From assembly GCA_015709655.1 (NCBI GenBank), contig CP054181.1:919262-983261 (forward strand): DNA of 64,000 nucleotides, read 5' to 3'. The notes under the pieces are model-generated. The model ran no database searches. It saw nothing but the letters and a program-made list of their open reading frames with translations, and was not told the origin of the DNA. Below, in pieces: positions 19,189-27,828 of the stretch. The position numbers and the translations under genes were made by a program. The DNA comes from Ignavibacteria bacterium. GTDB lineage: Bacteria > Bacteroidota > Ignavibacteria > Kapaibacteriales > Kapaibacteriaceae. Position 1 is the stretch's first letter, and every line of letters begins with the position of its first letter.

Positions 19189-20689
19189 TGAACGGCTCTA
19201 GTTTATAACCTTCCCTGGTATCCAGCACTGTCCACCCCATGGCCGATATTGCGTCGCGGAGGACGTCGCTGGCCGCCCAGTCTTTAGCGGCTCTCGCCTT
19301 CAGCCGCTGTTCCGCCAGGTTAATAACCTCCTGGGGTATGTTCACGGGGGGGCGGCTCTGAAATGTCCAGACATTAAAAACACCATTCACAAGGCTCAGT
19401 GCCGAAAGTATGCTGAGCGCCTGTTGTGGTGCAACTCCGGTTGCGGGATGTGAGCTAATAAACTGGTGAAGTTCGGCAAGAGCCCGAGGTGTATGTATAT
19501 CATCGGCTAAAGCATTCATTACACCTTTCAACGGATTAGTTTCAGCAATGCCGGCTTTCTCAGGAGGCAGTTCGGCAATACCCGCACAATCAAGCAAATC
19601 CCAGATATACTCCTGAATCCGTTTTCGGGCAGCCGAAGCCCCCTTCAGTCCTTCAACGGTGAAGTTATAGACACTTCGGTAATGTGCCCCAAGCATGGCA
19701 TAGCGGACATCCAGAGGGTTATAACCTTTTTTAATGAGATCCTGGAGTGTGTAGTAGTTGCCTGCTGATTTGCTCATCTTTTTACCTTCAACTTCTAAGA
19801 ATTCATTATGAATCCAAAAGTTGCTCTGCCCGGCAAATGGCTGGGGCGTTTCTCCCGTACCATAATGGGCCGCACAGCACTGTGCCAGTTCGTCCTCATG
19901 GTGCGGAAATCTCAGGTCAACTCCACCGGTATGAATATCGAACGGCAGGGTTTTAAAAATGTCTTTCGACATTGCGGAGCACTCCAGGTGCCAGCCGGGC
20001 CGACCCCGAAGGTTTGTTCCATCCGCCCAGACAAAATCCCAAGCGGGTTCCCCCGGTTTATGCGCCTTCCAGAGTACAAAGTCACTCACGGAGTCACGGT
20101 CGTACTCATCGGCATCGATGCGCACACCTTCCTTAAAATTTTCGCGGTCAATCGTGTAAAGCTGACCGTACTCATGCTCACGGCTGTAAGCGTTCACATC
20201 AAAATACACTGATCCTTCACGGACGTAGGCAAAGCCTGCCTTATAGATCTCACGAACCATTTGCTGCATAGGTTCAATGTAATCCGTTGCACGAGGCTGA
20301 GCATAAAAATCTGTAATGTCAATACCAAACTGGCTAAGTGTGGTGTGGAACTGCCTGATATAGTACGCGGTAAACACCTTTAGATTTTCCATCGGATCGG
20401 TAGCCTGCACTCCCATTTCTGAAAGCCAGGCACCGCTGCCGGTTGCGGAATCACGTATTGTTTTGTCATCAATGTCGGTAATATTCATCACCCAGAGCAC
20501 CGGGTAGCCGCCAATTACGCGTATTGTTCGCTGAATTACATCTGCAGTCAGAAACGATCGAAGGTTACCCAGGTGAACCACATTGTAAACGGTAGGGCCA
20601 CAGCTGTACATGCGAACCTGTTCACCGTTATTTGGGGAAAGCCCGTCCTTTGTCTTTGTCAGTGTATTATAAAAGTTCAGTCTCATCAT
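19181..20689 (-). CDS. cysS: Cysteine--tRNA ligase
   Basis: 502 aa class I synthetase from the first of two tandem ATG codons at 20684-20689; an upstream in-frame extension adds nine residues without homology. Visible are the zinc-site MYSCGPTVYNVVHLGN with the HIGH-like VHLGN, then WHLECSAMS, HTGGVDLRFPHHEDELAQ (remaining zinc ligands) and the KMSKSAGN loop. An anticodon-binding helical C-terminal domain follows. It charges tRNA-Cys. The gene overlaps the downstream DUF2520 gene by 8 bp and is divergent from the oxidase gene, with a 208-bp gap. Confidence 0.96.
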   Translation of the reverse strand: MMRLNFYNTLTKTKDGLSPNNGEQVRMYSCGPTVYNVVHLGNLRSFLTADVIQRTIRVIGGYPVLWVMNITDIDDKTIRDSATGSGAWLSEMGVQATDPMENLKVFTAYYIRQFHTTLSQFGIDITDFYAQPRATDYIEPMQQMVREIYKAGFAYVREGSVYFDVNAYSREHEYGQLYTIDRENFKEGVRIDADEYDRDSVSDFVLWKAHKPGEPAWDFVWADGTNLRGRPGWHLECSAMSKDIFKTLPFDIHTGGVDLRFPHHEDELAQCCAAHYGTGETPQPFAGQSNFWIHNEFLEVEGKKMSKSAGNYYTLQDLIKKGYNPLDVRYAMLGAHYRSVYNFTVEGLKGASAARKRIQEYIWDLLDCAGIAELPPEKAGIAETNPLKGVMNALADDIHTPRALAELHQFISSHPATGVAPQQALSILSALSLVNGVFNVWTFQSRPPVNIPQEVINLAEQRLKARAAKDWAASDVLRDAISAMGWTVLDTREGYKLEPFNE

Positions 20690-20897
20690 CAATAATACTT
20701 CTAAAAGTTGAAACAACCCGAATGAAACGGAGGCATCTTGTAGGATTCAGGTAATTCAGAGTACTTACATGGAACAACGTAAACACATTGTTTGTACATT
20801 TCGCACAAACTCTATCCATGTTTTGCTGCATTTAGTAGTTTACAACTCTGAACTCATACCTGAATCGTTACAATTTTATGATACTGCGGAGGAACCG

Positions 20898-22421
20898 ATG
20901 AGAGAAAGTTTTACCACCGAAGAAACGGGACAATGGGTTAATCGTAACCACAGCATTTCGCTGTCGGTAGAGCGGCTGGTTGAACTTTGGCCGCCATACC
21001 CTCCCAGGCCAACAACGGTTCTTACCGATGTTCAGGCCACCGCCGATACGGTTCGCAGGCTTATCGGCCAGGTACGCAATGCAGGCGGCAGCATGCGCGC
21101 CTATGGAGGCGGGCTTTCATTGTCCGCCGTGGCTACCTCGCCACACCTGATGGTTAACACACGGCACCTGACCCTGAAATACCCGATAGATTACGGGTGC
21201 ATGGATAGCAAAAGCTCATACCACTACTCTAACTTATTTTATTTTCAGTGCGGTACACTGCTGCCGGAGGTGTACCGGTACCTGGAAGGCAGGGGGCGGA
21301 CGCTGCCTACGTCGGGTACGTGTACAAATCAGACGTTGGGAGGTGCGGTATCAACCGGCACACATGCATCGGCGCATCATTTTGGTTCGGTTAGCGATGC
21401 TGTTGTTGCTATACACGTTATAACAGGTCCGGAGCCCGATGATGTGTTATGGCTGGAGCGTGCTACTCTTCCTGCAGTTACCCACAATTTCGCAGACCGT
21501 ATTGGTGCACGCCTGGTGCGTAATGATGATTTGTTTAATACAGCACTTATCAGCTTTGGCTCGTGCGGGTTTGTTATGGGCTTCCTGGTCAACACGATTC
21601 CGTTGCATAAAATCAAGGCTGTCCGACGAACCATTTTTGTTGGCTCCGGGCTGGATCACATCCTGCAGACGCTTGATTTTGACGCGCTGCACACATTTAT
21701 CCCGTCCGTCAACTCTACATCTGTTAACGACGTAACATTCGTGGTTAATCCTCATAACTCAAACGGTACGGTGCACTGCACGGTGATGGAGCGGGTGGAA
21801 CTCAATACGGCAACAATCCCGGCACCTGCAAACACCGACATTCGGCCGGGCACCAACATGCTTGGTGTTGTTGGGTTGGTGGGAAATACGTCGCCCGAGC
21901 TGATCCCGCAGTCGTTACACACCCTGCTGGATAAGTCGTACAAGGATGTGGGACCATTCGTGGATACACCGGTCGCCACCTACCGGCAACCAACGGTGTT
22001 TGGCATGGCCACCAGCACTGAGGTTGGCATACCATTACAGCACACTGCCGCAGTTCTGCATCTACTGCGTACCATTGGAACTCCGCTGCTGAACTATGCG
22101 GGCATCTTTGCTATTCGTTACATCAAGCAAACACGCGCCTTCCTGGGGATGGCACAATTTCCGATAACTGCTGTGATTGAACTGCCGGGTGTGAAGTGTC
22201 AGGGTACCCACGACTTCCACAAAGCTGTTTTTCATGCATTAAAATCTGCATCAGTGCCCTTCACGTTCCACTGGGGTATGGAAATGCCCGAAGGACCAGA
22301 AGCTCTGGTACACTATGGCGCAAACAAGGAGCGTTGGATAAAGGCCCGGCGAGAGCTTCTGGGCAGCAATCGTACGCTTTTTGACAATGATGTTACCCGG
22401 GCATTGGGACTGTCTGATTAA
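20898..22421 (+). CDS. FAD-binding sugar-1,4-lactone oxidase family protein
   Basis: 507 aa from the ATG at 20898, chosen for a GGAGGA site at 20888-20893; the frame is open to an ATG at 20769, but the extra 43 residues look non-coding. It belongs to the VAO/PCMH flavoprotein fold: residues ~30-110 carry RAYGGGLSLS, then PTSGTCTNQTLGGAVSTGTHAS binds FAD diphosphate. The C-terminus has HWGMEMPEGPEALVHYG and the YGANKERWIKARRELL ending of D-arabinono-/L-gulono-lactone oxidases. No His flavinylation site is clear. Oxidation of a sugar acid lactone or related alcohol is inferred. Its 3' end overlaps convergent hutI by 4 bp. Confidence 0.82.
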   Translation: MRESFTTEETGQWVNRNHSISLSVERLVELWPPYPPRPTTVLTDVQATADTVRRLIGQVRNAGGSMRAYGGGLSLSAVATSPHLMVNTRHLTLKYPIDYGCMDSKSSYHYSNLFYFQCGTLLPEVYRYLEGRGRTLPTSGTCTNQTLGGAVSTGTHASAHHFGSVSDAVVAIHVITGPEPDDVLWLERATLPAVTHNFADRIGARLVRNDDLFNTALISFGSCGFVMGFLVNTIPLHKIKAVRRTIFVGSGLDHILQTLDFDALHTFIPSVNSTSVNDVTFVVNPHNSNGTVHCTVMERVELNTATIPAPANTDIRPGTNMLGVVGLVGNTSPELIPQSLHTLLDKSYKDVGPFVDTPVATYRQPTVFGMATSTEVGIPLQHTAAVLHLLRTIGTPLLNYAGIFAIRYIKQTRAFLGMAQFPITAVIELPGVKCQGTHDFHKAVFHALKSASVPFTFHWGMEMPEGPEALVHYGANKERWIKARRELLGSNRTLFDNDVTRALGLSD

Positions 22422-23680
22422 ACAACCCGCCGACCGCCAATAAAAACACTGTCAACATGGTTGATTCCGTAATGATAAACGATGTCGGTATACTCGCGAA
22501 CACCGAACACAACGATATCGGCATCCTTCCCCGGTTCCAGCGATCCTTTCCTGTTGGCAATGCGCAGAGCATGTGCACCATGCAGCGTAGCTGCGGTAAT
22601 TGCCTCTTCGATACTCATGTGCAGCATTATACAGGCTTGTGACAGTACATGTTGCATATTCTCACTATAGTTACTTCCTGGATTACAGTCTGTTGCCAGT
22701 GCAACCACAGCCCCACTATCAATTATCATTCGTGCCGGTGGTGGCGGTAACCGAAGCGTATATGCCGTACCCGGCAACAGTGTGGCCACAACACCCGATT
22801 CTGCAAGTGCCACAACGTTCTCAGAGCTGATACATTCAAGATGATCTGCACTGTAGGCATTGTAGCGTGCTGCCATCGCCGACGCACCAATATTGGCAAT
22901 TTCATCGGCATGAACATGTATTGCCAAACCCAGATCCCGTGCTGCCCGAAGAATCTTTTCGGACTGCTCCACCGTAAAAAACCCTTTGTCGGTAAAAACA
23001 TCACACGCTGTGGCATATCCCTGCCTGACGACTGCCGGAAGCATGGTTTCAATGATTTCTGCTACATAGTCATCCGGAGTGTAAGGGGCTTGGGCTTTCC
23101 TGTACTCAGGCGGAACGTCATGAGCACCCAGGAAGGTGATGTGGACTTCTGACGGAACCTGCCGGCGTACCATCTCGGCAGCTTCCAACAGTTTCAGCTC
23201 GGCCTTGGTACTGAGTCCGTACCCGCTCTTAATCTCGATTGTTGTGGTCCCGTGCCGTAACGCCGAAAGGGCAAGGTTCGTTGCCTGTGCTGCTATCTGC
23301 CCTACTGATGCTTCCCGCACTGCATTCATGGTGGTCAGGATACCACCGCCTTCAGCTGCAATGTGTGTATAGGGGACGCCGGCAAGCCTACGCGAAAATT
23401 CATGTGACCGTGTCCCCGCAAACACGAGATGGGTATGCGAGTCCACAAATCCCGGGAGCACCGTTTTACCACTACAGTCCACGTGTTCTGCACCTGCAAC
23501 AACATCGGGATAGTGCTCTTTTAATTGAGCAGTTTCACCAACAGCAATGATGTGCTCATCAAAAAGTATTGCTCCGTTCTTAATTAACCCTACCGATCCC
23601 ATGTCATTTCCGGTTCGTGTATGGCTGCCGCCGGCACTGCATGTTACCAGATTTGATATGTTATGAAAAAACGTTACCAT
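22418..23680 (-). CDS. hutI: Imidazolonepropionase
   Basis: 420 aa amidohydrolase-superfamily enzyme that hydrolyses 4-imidazolone-5-propanoate to N-formimino-L-glutamate in histidine degradation. Metal ligands appear in VDSHTHLVFAGTRSHEF, in HVHADEI near residue 245, and in ATDCNPGSN near 325. The GTTTIEIKSGYGL and FLGAHDVPPEY segments are typical of HutI. Its ATG overlaps the stop of the preceding small gene by one base (TAATG). No other hut gene lies in the window, so histidine breakdown would need genes elsewhere. Confidence 0.94.
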   Translation of the reverse strand: MVTFFHNISNLVTCSAGGSHTRTGNDMGSVGLIKNGAILFDEHIIAVGETAQLKEHYPDVVAGAEHVDCSGKTVLPGFVDSHTHLVFAGTRSHEFSRRLAGVPYTHIAAEGGGILTTMNAVREASVGQIAAQATNLALSALRHGTTTIEIKSGYGLSTKAELKLLEAAEMVRRQVPSEVHITFLGAHDVPPEYRKAQAPYTPDDYVAEIIETMLPAVVRQGYATACDVFTDKGFFTVEQSEKILRAARDLGLAIHVHADEIANIGASAMAARYNAYSADHLECISSENVVALAESGVVATLLPGTAYTLRLPPPPARMIIDSGAVVALATDCNPGSNYSENMQHVLSQACIMLHMSIEEAITAATLHGAHALRIANRKGSLEPGKDADIVVFGVREYTDIVYHYGINHVDSVFIGGRRVV

Positions 23681-24012
23681 TACACTCCTTCTGCGCCCTT
23701 TTGCTGTGCGTACGCCCGACGTGTGACCAGTTTTTCAACCTGACGTGCAATGATGAGGTCCGAGATATTCTCGGCAAGATCTTCCGACAAACTCTGATTA
23801 AAAACCTCGTTGATACTATGCTCACTAACATCCAGCCGATAGAGGGCTGCCATCAGCTTCTCGGGGTTCTTTGTTAGCAGTTCGGTAATTCGCTCGGTTA
23901 AAATCGCCTTCAGCCGATGGACATCGGCATTTGAATTCTGCATCCCTGGGTCGGGCAGATCAAGTGCTACGGCAACCATGTGGTATGCTTCCGGGAGGTT
24001 ATCAGATAACAT
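23680..24012 (-). CDS. Small helical protein, unknown
   Basis: 110 aa from the ATG at 24012, which leaves an 11-bp overlap with manC and has an AGGGACG stretch upstream; longer starts would overlap manC by up to 92 bp. The protein is predicted to be all-helical, with a central LKAILTERITELLTKNPEKLM segment and AALYRLDVSEHSINEVF, and a basic C-terminus (ARQVEKLVTRRAYAQQ). No signal peptide. I recognise no named family, but the tight packing between manC and hutI supports that it is a real gene. Confidence 0.7.
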   Translation of the reverse strand: MLSDNLPEAYHMVAVALDLPDPGMQNSNADVHRLKAILTERITELLTKNPEKLMAALYRLDVSEHSINEVFNQSLSEDLAENISDLIIARQVEKLVTRRAYAQQKGAEGV

Positions 24013-25141
24013 CGGTACGTCCCTGCGAGCGAAGTTCCCTGACAACATCTCGTACCTGTTGTGCCTTATCACCTGCGCATACAAGGGTGGCATCGGGTGT
24101 TACCACCACGATAACATTCTGCACCCCTACAGTGGCAAGCACGTGACTACTGTCAGCCGCATTGATCAGAACGCAGTTTGTGCTCTCCACGTCGATTACG
24201 GTTCCCTGATGCACTGTACCGTTATCATTGGTGTTGCGTAATCTGTACAGCGAGTCCCAACTCCCAACATCGTCCCACACAAACCCTACCGGAACAACTG
24301 CAACGCTGTCAGCTTTTTCCATCAGTCCATAATCAATACTTACATTCGGCAGTGCAGTAAACAGGGCAGCCAGCCCACCTAATTCATCGCCCGCCGGTGT
24401 AGGCCCGGATGAAGACCGGAGCAAGCTCGCTAACGGCCTGATAGCATTACCAACATCCGGCAAGTGCTTCTGCATCTGTTCAATAAACACGTCAACCCGC
24501 CAGAAAAACATCCCGCTGTTCCACAGGTGATTACCTCCCCGCATGTACTCAAGGGCTTTGGGGGCATCCGGTTTTTCCCTAAATGCTTTTACCTGCTTTA
24601 CAGGACTATCTGCTGATGTATGATCCTCAACCTCGATATACCCATATCCTGTTTCGGGACGGCTTGGTTGTACACCAAGCGTTACTAGGCTGTTGCAGCT
24701 ACAGGCATGGTTTAGTGCGGTTTCTACATTCCGGCGGAACTCCGCCTCGTCACCGATAAAATGGTCGGCTGTGAGTACTGCCATCAGCGGATGCGCCTGT
24801 GCCTGAGTATGGCGCGCTTCAATGATGGCAGCCGCCAGCGCCAAACACGGAGCGGTGTTCCGCTTTGCAGGTTCGGCAACCACGTTATCAGCAGGAAACC
24901 ATGGCAATTCATCCAGAATTGCATCGCGCAATGCTCCGCCCGTGATAATCAAAATCCGATCCAAAGGAATAACGGGCTCGATCCGCCGGATTGCTTCTTC
25001 AAGCATGGTTTGGCCGTCTGCTCCCAGCGGCAACAACTGCTTAGGCCGGTTGGCGCGGCTCAGTGGCCAGAAGCGCTCGCCTGAGCCCCCTGCCATTATC
25101 ACGCCATATGCAGTACACATATCCGGGTCAACGTGGTTCAT
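24002..25141 (-). CDS. manC: Mannose-1-phosphate guanylyltransferase
   Basis: 379 aa nucleotidyltransferase making GDP-mannose from mannose-1-phosphate and GTP for glycan synthesis. The N-terminal signature GVIMAGGSGERFWPLSR with PKQLLPL binds nucleotide. Further motifs are VVAEPAKRNTAPCLALAA, VLTADHFIGD, ETGYGYIEV, FREKPDAP, WNSGMFFWRVD and SIDYGLMEKAD. It lacks the cupin isomerase domain, so it is the monofunctional type. Its ATG overlaps the asd stop (ATGA), indicating coupled translation. An internal Met at residue 8 is an alternative start. Confidence 0.94.
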   Translation of the reverse strand: MNHVDPDMCTAYGVIMAGGSGERFWPLSRANRPKQLLPLGADGQTMLEEAIRRIEPVIPLDRILIITGGALRDAILDELPWFPADNVVAEPAKRNTAPCLALAAAIIEARHTQAQAHPLMAVLTADHFIGDEAEFRRNVETALNHACSCNSLVTLGVQPSRPETGYGYIEVEDHTSADSPVKQVKAFREKPDAPKALEYMRGGNHLWNSGMFFWRVDVFIEQMQKHLPDVGNAIRPLASLLRSSSGPTPAGDELGGLAALFTALPNVSIDYGLMEKADSVAVVPVGFVWDDVGSWDSLYRLRNTNDNGTVHQGTVIDVESTNCVLINAADSSHVLATVGVQNVIVVVTPDATLVCAGDKAQQVRDVVRELRSQGRTDVI

Positions 25142-26160
25142 TCTGCGTTATCACTACGAACAGTTTGTAACTTTTGCAATAATTCCAAAATTTGTACTGC
25201 ATTCGTTGCGGCGCCCTTTCTAAGATTGTCGGCCACAACCCACATCTGCAGGCCATGAGGTACCGATGTATCGCGCCGGATTCTGCCGATATGCACTGCA
25301 TCTGTATTCTGTGCCGAGAGTGGGGTTGGGTAAACATCGGCCACCAGGTTGTCCACAACATTGATCCCCGGTGCCGAAGCCAGGAGCGCCCTGATTTCTT
25401 CAACCGGCGGAAGCTCGCTGTTAAACTCAATGCTTACGCTTTCGGCATGGCCACCGGTTACCGGTATTCGCACACAGGTTACTGCCATTGGCAATTCCGG
25501 AAGATGCAGAATTCGCCGGGTTTCGCGGACAATCTTGGCTTCCTCTTCGGTGACAGGTGCATCAGCCGGCGACGCTGGATCTGCAGTGTGGAATACGGTA
25601 TTGTAAGCAAGGTTATGAGTGCTGATCCGGTTGGTGGCGGTTCCACCTCCAATTTCGGTTTCGAGCTGGCGGACTCCCTTCTGTCCGGCGCCGCTCACAC
25701 TTTGATACGTGCTTACAACAACGCGCTTGATGTTAAATAACCGGTGCAGCGGATGCAGAGCCACCACCAGCTGAATTGTGGAGCAATTCGGATTGGCAAT
25801 TATGGAGTGATGCTGTTCTACGTCGAGCGGATTAACTTCGGGAACAACAAGGGGTACATTACCGTGCATACGCCAGGCACTACTGTTGTCAATAACGATA
25901 CAACCCGCCGCAGCAGCTATGGGTGCATACGTTTTACTGATGCTTCCACCGGCACTGAACAGTGCTACGTCAACACCCTGAAACGAATCAGACTGAAGCG
26001 ATTCTACCGTGTACGGAATTCCGCCTACGGCTATTACTTCTCCTTCCGAGCGAGAGGATGCCAGTAGGCGCAGCGACGAGAATTCCACATTGCGCTCGTG
26101 CAGTACGGCGCACATCGTTCGGCCAACCAGTCCGGTAGCTCCCACAATTGCGATAACCAT
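25138..26160 (-). CDS. asd: Aspartate-semialdehyde dehydrogenase
   Basis: 340 aa from the ATG at 26160, which gives the canonical MVIAIVGATGLVGR; an ATG 24 bp upstream is also possible. It reduces aspartyl phosphate to aspartate semialdehyde with NADPH, feeding lysine, diaminopimelate, threonine and methionine synthesis. The catalytic Cys is in IANPNCSTIQL, the acid/base His in IPVTGGHAESVSIEF, and DNSSAWRM and STYQSVSGAGQKG are family motifs. First gene of the overlapping asd-manC-small protein-hutI operon. Confidence 0.95.
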   Translation of the reverse strand: MVIAIVGATGLVGRTMCAVLHERNVEFSSLRLLASSRSEGEVIAVGGIPYTVESLQSDSFQGVDVALFSAGGSISKTYAPIAAAAGCIVIDNSSAWRMHGNVPLVVPEVNPLDVEQHHSIIANPNCSTIQLVVALHPLHRLFNIKRVVVSTYQSVSGAGQKGVRQLETEIGGGTATNRISTHNLAYNTVFHTADPASPADAPVTEEEAKIVRETRRILHLPELPMAVTCVRIPVTGGHAESVSIEFNSELPPVEEIRALLASAPGINVVDNLVADVYPTPLSAQNTDAVHIGRIRRDTSVPHGLQMWVVADNLRKGAATNAVQILELLQKLQTVRSDNAE

Positions 26161-26222
26161 GTGCGAAGTTACACCAGAACGCATGTTGCAGCTGACGTCC
26201 CGGCTTCAAATCTTATCCGGCA

Positions 26223-27023
26223 ATGCAGGTAAGAGCTGCATATCGTCCTAAATTGCAGACTGTGTTCCCGGCATTCCAAACCATACCACCACATTGTTCC
26301 TACGGGCTTCGTACAGGTCTTGGCCTTAGCATCCTGTGTGCACTGTTCCTGCAGGTGCAGACGCAGGCGCAACAGGACAACTGTACTGCTGCGTCGTGGG
26401 AAGCCGGAATCGTACGTGAATTTAACCGGCATAACGATGAAACCACAATCGGCGCCTCGAGGGCAGTGAGTGACGCCCTGCTGCCGGTGACGTTTGGCGT
26501 CCCCGCACTCCTCTGGCTGGGATCAGCAGCAACCGCCAATACCAACGGGGCGGCAGCACAGCGTTACGCTGCCGAGACGGGTCTGCAGAGTTTTGTCACA
26601 CTTTTAACGGCATACGGCACAAGCACCATAATGAAGTATATCGTTACCAGGGAGCGTCCGTTTGCCGCATATCCCAACTGCATTACAGGGTACGAGAAAC
26701 CAACCGATCCATCGTTTCCCAGCTCGCATGCTGCCGGAACAGCGGCCCTGGCTACGGCACTGTCACTGCGCTATCCTGTATGGTACGTTATCGGGCCATC
26801 CGTCCTGTATGCCCTTGCCACAGGGGTCAGCCGCATGAACCTGGGCGTCCATTACATCAGCGACGTACTCACCGGTTATGTGATTGGTGTAGCAAGCGGC
26901 ATTTTAGTAAACAAACTGAATTCCACACTCTTCATGGCTGCAGAATCCGTCCTCCCAGGGCATCAGGCTGTTATAGTTTCACCATCGTCAACACACCTGC
27001 TTTCAATCGTTATTCAGCTTTAG
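26223..27023 (+). CDS. PAP2-family membrane phosphatase
   Basis: 266 aa. A hydrophobic stretch near residues 28-50 ending in QTQAQ may be a signal peptide or first membrane helix. The three-part acid-phosphatase signature is complete: KYIVTRERP, then PSFPSSHAAGTAAL, then SRMNLGVHYISDVLTGYVIG. Such enzymes dephosphorylate undecaprenyl pyrophosphate or phosphatidic acid at the periplasmic face. Its distance from murC (under 1 kb) suits a lipid-carrier recycling role, but this is only contextual. It lies 4 bp upstream of the nitrilase-family gene. Confidence 0.88.
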   Translation: MQVRAAYRPKLQTVFPAFQTIPPHCSYGLRTGLGLSILCALFLQVQTQAQQDNCTAASWEAGIVREFNRHNDETTIGASRAVSDALLPVTFGVPALLWLGSAATANTNGAAAQRYAAETGLQSFVTLLTAYGTSTIMKYIVTRERPFAAYPNCITGYEKPTDPSFPSSHAAGTAALATALSLRYPVWYVIGPSVLYALATGVSRMNLGVHYISDVLTGYVIGVASGILVNKLNSTLFMAAESVLPGHQAVIVSPSSTHLLSIVIQL

Positions 27024-27027
27024 AATT

Positions 27028-27828
27028 ATGTTGCTCTCCGTTGTTCAATTTACGCCCCAATACATGGCCACCGACGTTAACCTGGAGGCCATGGCCGACA
27101 TCATTTCAACCACAAAAACCGATGTGATCGTTTTCCCGGAATTAAGTACCAGCGGCTACTTTATGCAAACGACTGACGAGGTTAGAAGCGTTGCACTCCA
27201 CCGTTCCGACCCCCGCCTTACTTCGCTCGTCAACCGTGCTGCTGTACAGAAAAAAGTTGTTGTGTTTGGCTTTCCGGAAAACAACGGTCTTGACCGTTTT
27301 TTTAACAGTGCTCTTGTAGGGGGCTTGGGCATACCCGAATACGTGTACCGGAAGACGCATCTGTTTTACAAAGAGCAGTTAATCTTTACCCCCGGTGATT
27401 CCGGCTTCCAGGTTGTACAGATACCACAGCACGATTGTAATCTGGGTATTATGATTTGTTATGACTGGCGTTTTCCGGAAAGCACCCGAACCCTTGCCCT
27501 CCGTGGGGCCGATGTTGTTGCTGCACCCTCGAATCTGGTCACCGAGGTATGGCCGATGGTGATGCCGGCGCGGGCACTGGAAAACAAGGTTTTTCTGGCT
27601 GTTGCCAATCGCGAAGGAACGGAAACCAACAATGCTGAATCGGTCCATTTTAACGGATGCAGTACCATTTACAGCTATAACGGACGCGCACTTACCACTG
27701 TCGAGGCTAATGCCGGCACCGGAACTCATGTTTTGACTGTTGAGATAAACCCTGCCGATACCAGGAACAAGAGCTTTAACGAATTCAATAACGTTTTTCA
27801 TGACCGGCGACCGGAGATGTACGAATGA
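27028..27828 (+). CDS. Carbon-nitrogen hydrolase (nitrilase superfamily)
   Basis: 266 aa with the full Glu-Lys-Cys triad: Glu in VIVFPELSTSGY near residue 38, Lys in YRKTHLFYKEQ near 110, and Cys in MICYDWRFPES near 150. This superfamily cleaves amides such as omega-amides, N-carbamoyl amines or deaminated glutathione; the exact substrate cannot be read from sequence. It overlaps murC by 4 bp (ATGA), giving a coupled PAP2-hydrolase-murC series. Confidence 0.9.
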   Translation: MLLSVVQFTPQYMATDVNLEAMADIISTTKTDVIVFPELSTSGYFMQTTDEVRSVALHRSDPRLTSLVNRAAVQKKVVVFGFPENNGLDRFFNSALVGGLGIPEYVYRKTHLFYKEQLIFTPGDSGFQVVQIPQHDCNLGIMICYDWRFPESTRTLALRGADVVAAPSNLVTEVWPMVMPARALENKVFLAVANREGTETNNAESVHFNGCSTIYSYNGRALTTVEANAGTGTHVLTVEINPADTRNKSFNEFNNVFHDRRPEMYE

